A stretch of DNA of 64,000 nt, from contig NW_020312048.1 in assembly GCF_002999335.1 (NCBI RefSeq), positions 1-64,000 on the forward strand, given 5' to 3'. Positions 59,472-64,000 of this stretch are shown here, one piece after another (position 1 is the stretch's first letter; each line of letters opens with the position of its first letter). The notes under the pieces were generated by a model. The model saw nothing but the letters and a program-made list of their open reading frames with translations. It was not told the origin of the DNA and searched no databases. The translations under genes and the position numbers were made by a program. This DNA comes from Cyclospora cayetanensis. Lineage: Eukaryota > Apicomplexa > Conoidasida > Eucoccidiorida > Eimeriidae.

Positions 59472-61418
59472 TTAGTCGACCTCCTCTACAGTTGGTCCAC
59501 CTGCTCCACCTGCCCCCGACATGTCGGGCATTCCTCCGGGCATTCCCCCAGGCATCCCTCCACTGCCAGCAGCAGCCTGATACATCTTCGTGACGATCGG
59601 TGCGCAGACTGCCTCGACCTCCTTTCGCTTCGCTTCGAACTCCTCCTTCTCTGCCAGGTGGTTCTTGTCGAGCCAGTCAAGTGTTTTTTGAATGGCAGAG
59701 GTGGCGGCTTCTCTGTCATTGTCTGAGACTTTGTCCTTAATCTTCTCATCCTCCATGGTGCTGCGCATCGAGTAGCAATAGTTCTCCAACGCGTTCTTTG
59801 ACTCCACACGCTGCTTGTTGGCATCGTCCTCCGCCTTGTACTTCTCAGCTTCTGCCACCATGCGGTCGATTTCACTCTGTGACAGGCGGCCCTTATCGTT
59901 CGTAATCGTGATCTGGTTGGATTTCCCAGTGTTCTTTTCGGTGGCAGTGACGTTCATGATGCCATTTGCATCAATATCGAAGGTGACTTCGATTTGAGGG
60001 ACGCCACGGGGGGCAGGAGGGATTCCATCCAAGTGGAACTTGCCCAAGAGGTTGTTATCCTTGGTCATGGCACGTTCTCCTTCAAAGACTTGAATCAACA
60101 CTCCTGGCTGGTTGTCTGCGTAGGTGGTGAAGACCTGGGACTTCTTGGTGGGGATGGTGGTGTTGCGCTCGATCAACTTCGTCATGACGCCTCCAGCAGT
60201 CTCCAACCCAAGCGAGAGTGGCGCTACGTCTAGCAGCAGAAGATCCTGTACCTGAGAGTTGTTGACACCCTTGAGAATGGCGGCCTGCACTGCAGCACCG
60301 TATGCCACGGCCTCATCCGGGTTGATGGAACGGCAGGGCTCCTTGTCATTGAAGAACTCCTGGATAATCTGCTGAATCTTGGGAATACGGGTAGACCCTC
60401 CGACCAAGACAACCTCGTGCACACTGCGCTTGTCGATGGCAGCGTCCTTCAACACCTTCTCCACTGGCACAAGAGAACTCCTGAAGTAATCCATGCAGAG
60501 CTCCTCGAAACGTGCCCGGGAAAGAGATACGGAATAATCAATGCCTTCAAACAGCGAATCGATCTCGATGGTGGCCTGGGTGCTGCTCGAGAGGGTGCGC
60601 TTCGCTCTCTCACATTGAGTGCGCAGGCGTCTTAGAGCACGGCTGTTGCCGCTAAGATCCTTGCTTCGATTCTTCCGCTTGAAATCCTGCATGCAGAAGT
60701 CCACGAGTCTGTTGTCGAAGTCCTCTCCACCCAAATGGGTATCACCAGCTGTAGCCTTGACCTCAAAGATGCCGTCCTCGATGGTAAGCAGGGAAACATC
60801 AAATGTGCCACCACCCATGTCGAAGATGAGGACATTCATTTCACCCTGTCCCTTCTTGTCCAGACCATAGGCTATGGCTGCAGCCGTAGGCTCGTTAATG
60901 ATACGAAGAACGTTCAGACCCGCAATAGTGCCGGCGTCCTTTGTGGCCTGGCGCTGAGAATCGTTGAAGTATGCCGGTACTGTAATAACGGCCTCCTTAA
61001 CTTCTTTGCCAACGAACGACTCGGCAATTTCCTTCATCTTCACCAGCACCATGGCGGAAATTTCCTCCGGATGAAAAGTCTTCGTAGCACCTTGGTAGTT
61101 CACTTCAATAAGTGGCTTACCCCCGCTTCCAGCCTTGACCGTGAACGGCCAGTGCTTCATGTCCGACTGCACCGCGGGGTCATCGAACTTCCGTCCAATG
61201 AGACGCTTCGCGTCAAAAACGGTGTTTTCGGGGTTCCTCGCCACCTGGTTTTTCGCGGCGTCGCCCACCAGTCGCTCTGTGTCGGTGAATGCGACATAGG
61301 AAGGGGTGGTTCTGTTACCCTGGTCGTTCGCTATGATCTCGACGCCTTCGTTCTTCCATACACCCACGCAAGAGTATGTGGTGCCAAGGTCGATGCCAAC
61401 TGCCGGTGCCTCCGCCAT
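59472..61418 (-). CDS. HSP70: cytosolic heat shock protein 70
   Basis: This is the ATP-dependent chaperone of cytosol and nucleus. The single uninterrupted frame of 648 codons starts at ATG 61418 ([19 protein letters not shown]) and ends in GGPTVEEVD, the EEVD tail that docks TPR co-chaperones such as Hop. All three family signatures are present: IDLGTTYS (residues 9-16), [12 protein letters not shown] (Met where Leu is usual) and [12 protein letters not shown]. The substrate-binding domain begins after the [14 protein letters not shown] linker. The lid ends with short GGMP repeats typical of apicomplexan and other eukaryotic cytosolic HSP70. There is no signal peptide and no KDEL, so it is not the ER form (BiP). 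No intron is needed. Confidence 0.98.
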   Translation of the reverse strand: MAEAPAVGIDLGTTYSCVGVWKNEGVEIIANDQGNRTTPSYVAFTDTERLVGDAAKNQVARNPENTVFDAKRLIGRKFDDPAVQSDMKHWPFTVKAGSGGKPLIEVNYQGATKTFHPEEISAMVLVKMKEIAESFVGKEVKEAVITVPAYFNDSQRQATKDAGTIAGLNVLRIINEPTAAAIAYGLDKKGQGEMNVLIFDMGGGTFDVSLLTIEDGIFEVKATAGDTHLGGEDFDNRLVDFCMQDFKRKNRSKDLSGNSRALRRLRTQCERAKRTLSSSTQATIEIDSLFEGIDYSVSLSRARFEELCMDYFRSSLVPVEKVLKDAAIDKRSVHEVVLVGGSTRIPKIQQIIQEFFNDKEPCRSINPDEAVAYGAAVQAAILKGVNNSQVQDLLLLDVAPLSLGLETAGGVMTKLIERNTTIPTKKSQVFTTYADNQPGVLIQVFEGERAMTKDNNLLGKFHLDGIPPAPRGVPQIEVTFDIDANGIMNVTATEKNTGKSNQITITNDKGRLSQSEIDRMVAEAEKYKAEDDANKQRVESKNALENYCYSMRSTMEDEKIKDKVSDNDREAATSAIQKTLDWLDKNHLAEKEEFEAKRKEVEAVCAPIVTKMYQAAAGSGGMPGGMPGGMPDMSGAGGAGGPTVEEVD

Positions 61419-63159
61419 TGTGAAGCGATGTAGAATGAAATACGAAGTAAATGAGCTAAGAAAACAAGTGGGCTATGTGTAGAGACACAAACCCACAAGA
61501 ACCCGAAAGCAACGCGAGTGGGGAAGCGGGCAAAGAGTGTGCTGGTGACCGTAGGTGCTTGTTGCCGCCGTAAGCGCCACCACACGGGCAATAGAAAAGC
61601 ACGCAGTGTTCTGCAGACACCTAAACTGTACAATAACAGATGCAGAGAGAGCAAAAGACCACTAGCATTCTGCGGCAACGGCACCAATGCTCTCTGGCCG
61701 CCCCCTCCCCGCAGTGCGTAGCATCCCCCGCGGGGAGGCTGCTGCTGGCACATGCCCCTCGTTCCCCCCACTGCAGCACCTACCCTCCCCTTTCGCTTAT
61801 CGCTATGTACTGGTCTATTTTTTTAAATAAGTGCTTCAAACAGGGGAACAATGCACACAGAAACTCTTAGCACACTATCAAGAAGCAAGCAAACATACGT
61901 GTATCCCACCAGCAGCACCACATGGTAGTGCGGGGACGGGCAGACAGAGGGGCGAGGTGCTTTTTGCTTTTAGCATATAGCCAAATAAAGCGAAAGCTGC
62001 CAAACTCACACACACCCTAGATGAGTGTGCGTCGTGTGTGGGTGGAGATGCAGTTGCGTTAGTCCCAGTTAATGCCAGCCTTCCCTTCGTCCATTACGCT
62101 CCGGGGTCTCCCGGAAGAGACCCGGGCATGGAAACTCGTGCAATCGGCTAACACTTCACCGAGTTTCCAACAAACCTTTTTCACCACTCTTTATAAGCCA
62201 TGAGGTTCTGGGGTGGAGTAAATGTTCTTGTAGCCTCTCGTTACTGCCAAGTTCACTACAGAACCTGAATAGCTCATTGGCAACAAAGAGTCAGCCCATA
62301 TGTTTCCATAGCAAGCTATCTTCTACCTCCCCAACCCAACGCGGTCATAAGCTTGAGAGCAAGAGGGGCTGCCCAGGGAGTGGCTCCGGTTGAGCTTGGA
62401 TACTGCAAAAGACCTAACGAGCCACTAGCCTCCATACTCAAAATATACTTAGTAGGCTGTTGGGTATTCTCTAAAGAACTCACGCCTTCAACTGCATGCT
62501 CAGTGCATGTGGCATAAAAGGAAGGTGACAGCTGGGGGGACGCATTGCTGCACTTTCTAGAGGCACTCTGAGCGTTCACAGCAAGTCGCGCATAGCGTCT
62601 AGAGCACACACACAATATTGCGTTCTTAGCAGTAGTCTGCAACGACCAAGCAAAAAACCAGTTAAACGCTTTACTCGTGTTTGTCTGCATAAAACTAGTG
62701 GTGTATAAATTGTCCTCGAGTACCTTAGCCCGCTACACCTTCCCCTACGTTCTATTTCAACGCACACGCCATCGCATTCCGTACCTGTACGCCCAGACCA
62801 ACCGAGTTCACGAGCGTGAAAGATTATCGCCTCGCTGACACTCCAAAACAGCCAGCAGTGCGAAAGAATGCTAGCGAGAGGAATAAGTGTGTGCGTCAAC
62901 CACCAAAGTGATATTGACAGGACGAAAGGCACCCACGCACTAGCTAAAACGAATGAGGGGCAAGACCCAAATGACCAAGGAGGTGCGGTGGCCCGATGTT
63001 AGCGCCGAAATGTGGAAGCCTCCTGCTACGGCAGCACGAAAGCCAAGTATAATGTGGAAGGTGAATCAAAATGCATATTAACTCTGGAGTGCGGGGCCCC
63101 TGCATCTCCTGAGCAGTCTCCGCATGCGCATGCGCTCATGCAAAACAGTCGAATCCGGC
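61419..63159. other. HSP70 5' flank, no gene supported
   Basis: It should contain the HSP70 promoter and 5' UTR (minus strand). I found no convincing heat-shock element: the nearest is a TTC-n5-8-TTC arrangement at 62155-62167 with a wrong central unit. A 7-bp perfect inverted repeat lies at 62104-62123. ORFs on both strands, including 62316-62690, are unrecognised. Confidence 0.45.
62104..62123. other. short perfect hairpin
   Basis: GGGTCTC and GAGACCC are separated by the six-base loop CCGGAA, about 690 bp upstream of the HSP70 start. Its function is unknown. Confidence 0.5.
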
Positions 63160-63394
63160 GCCTCAACAGAGGCAGCAGAAAGAATATAGGCAACATACCT
63201 GGGAGTGGCTGCACATAGAATGAGTGGTGCGGCCCCGTTAAACAATAATAACCGGCAACTTTTCCAGCAGTGCGCATAGATGAAGGTAGTTTTTTCAGGT
63301 AGACCATGCGTTGTAAAGGGGCACTAACGAAGGGATGTGCGAGGACTACCGTGAGTGGGGACTAGATTTGCCAAGCAAACTGAGCAGCAATGTC
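63160..63394 (-). repeat. non-coding 3' part of chromovirus copy 2 (inverted)
   Basis: Reverse complement of this block matches 56239-56480, including TCCTCGCACATCCCTT and AACTACCTTCATC. It follows the chromodomain stop of copy 2 and is probably the 3' UTR/LTR. Confidence 0.6.
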
Positions 63395-63900
63395 TCACGC
63401 CGCCAACAAAGTCTGTAAATGGTCCTTCACCAGCCACATAGGCTGGCGTTCACCAACACAATTCACTGTAAATTCCCATTTATAGTGCCCTTGGCCCTCA
63501 AAAATATTCGAATCCAGCACTTGTATGGCTCCCTGTGGATCCTCCGCTTCCACACAAGCCCTCTATGTGCGGTCGATTCCGTGATAATCCGGAGAGTTTT
63601 GAACGTTTGGAACTGATAGGTATCTGTCAAGTCCAGCATCAAAGAAATCAGCAAAAGGTGAGAACGCATTAAGCCGTGAGAAAGCCACGTATGTGCCTAG
63701 CTCTCTGGCCGCAAGCTTCCTCTGTGCACCTGGTGCACATTGTAGCTCTTGGATTCAGCAAGTCCAAATCGCCGCGTTCGAAACACACAACCGACACACA
63801 CTTATCACAAATCAGTATTTGTCTCTCTTGGGTTTTGCGCATGGTTTCGCGTGCACTAGTCAATAGTTCCCGCACCCCTCCGCCAATAAGGATGATTGCT
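63395..63900 (-). pseudogene. chromovirus integrase tail and chromodomain, copy 2
   Basis: Reading from the right: MRKTQERQ, then FERGDLDLLNPRA, is the integrase C-terminal pattern (M.KTQERQ...F..GDLVLL). After a frame change near 63720 the frame continues with KLAARELGTYVAFSRLNAF, matching the KL..R..GPF.V..R. module. An in-frame TAG near 63561 stands where copy 1 has CAG. Then comes the chromodomain: IQVLDSNIFEG, YKWEFTVN, PMWLVKDHLQTLLAA, stop TGA at 63395-63397. The element is broken by at least one frameshift and one nonsense codon. More of pol probably lies beyond the window end. Confidence 0.7.
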
Positions 63901-64000
63901 TACCTTATTTCACCTGGTCCAGGCCTGCGTCGAAGAGGGGCTCCTCAGCGTAGACTAATGACGTGAGAGGGCAACGGGTGGATGATTATACTGTTGTGTT
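63901..64000. other. window edge, probable continuation of retroelement copy 2
   Basis: The sequence upstream (minus strand) of the integrase tail would be the integrase core, but no motif is visible in these last 100 bases. Confidence 0.3.

Noticed and set aside
59486..59875. Arg-rich ORF overlapping HSP70 on the same strand
   Set aside because: Frame-shifted shadow of the HSP70 C-terminal region.
62155..62167. Possible heat-shock element upstream of HSP70
   Set aside because: Two TTC units have the right spacing but the central unit is CGA rather than GAA, so the match is too weak.
1..64000. tRNA, rRNA or CRISPR features
   Set aside because: No B-box or cloverleaf, rRNA core or spaced direct-repeat array was found by reading. 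A tRNA scan program would be needed to exclude a diverged tRNA.

Overview
This is nuclear DNA from an apicomplexan parasite, most likely a coccidian of the Eimeria/Cyclospora group. The evidence is spliceosomal introns of about 150-450 bp with GT...AG ends, a plant-like DXR enzyme with a two-part apicoplast leader, a cytosolic HSP70 ending in EEVD, a giant HECT ubiquitin ligase, and many CAG-type triplet tracts read as Q, A or S runs. Placement at genus level is an inference.

Layout. 1-4383 holds no gene I can support. 4384-30025 (minus) is one very large gene: ten in-phase exons give a predicted HECT E3 ubiquitin ligase of about 7,795 residues, with ankyrin repeats before the HECT domain. 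30026-33690 is gene-free. 33691-36891 (minus) is an eight-exon gene for 1-deoxy-D-xylulose 5-phosphate reductoisomerase (apicoplast isoprenoid synthesis). 37616-38869 (plus) encodes a bL9-type organellar ribosomal protein; a weak antisense ORF overlaps its 5' end. 38870-42171 is gene-free. 42172-51598 (plus) is a twelve-exon gene for a SNF2 ATPase with a C-terminal macro domain, in the order of the PARP-linked remodeller ALC1/CHD1L. 51599-59471 has no host gene but contains decayed Ty3/gypsy (chromovirus-type) sequence: an RNase H fragment, an integrase tail and a chromodomain. 59472-61418 (minus) is intronless cytosolic HSP70. From about 63160 to the window end a second chromovirus remnant lies in the opposite orientation, so HSP70 sits between inverted remnants of one element family.

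The genes are not an operon or pathway; they are independent housekeeping, organellar and chromatin genes. The most notable items are the ALC1-like SNF2-macro remodeller with an altered DEAH box and a long unrecognised C-terminus, the giant HECT ligase with an intron made largely of a GA microsatellite, and the inverted pair of chromovirus remnants. Exon boundaries were worked out by eye from reading phase and splice consensus, and each joined model keeps phase throughout, but no transcript data were available.
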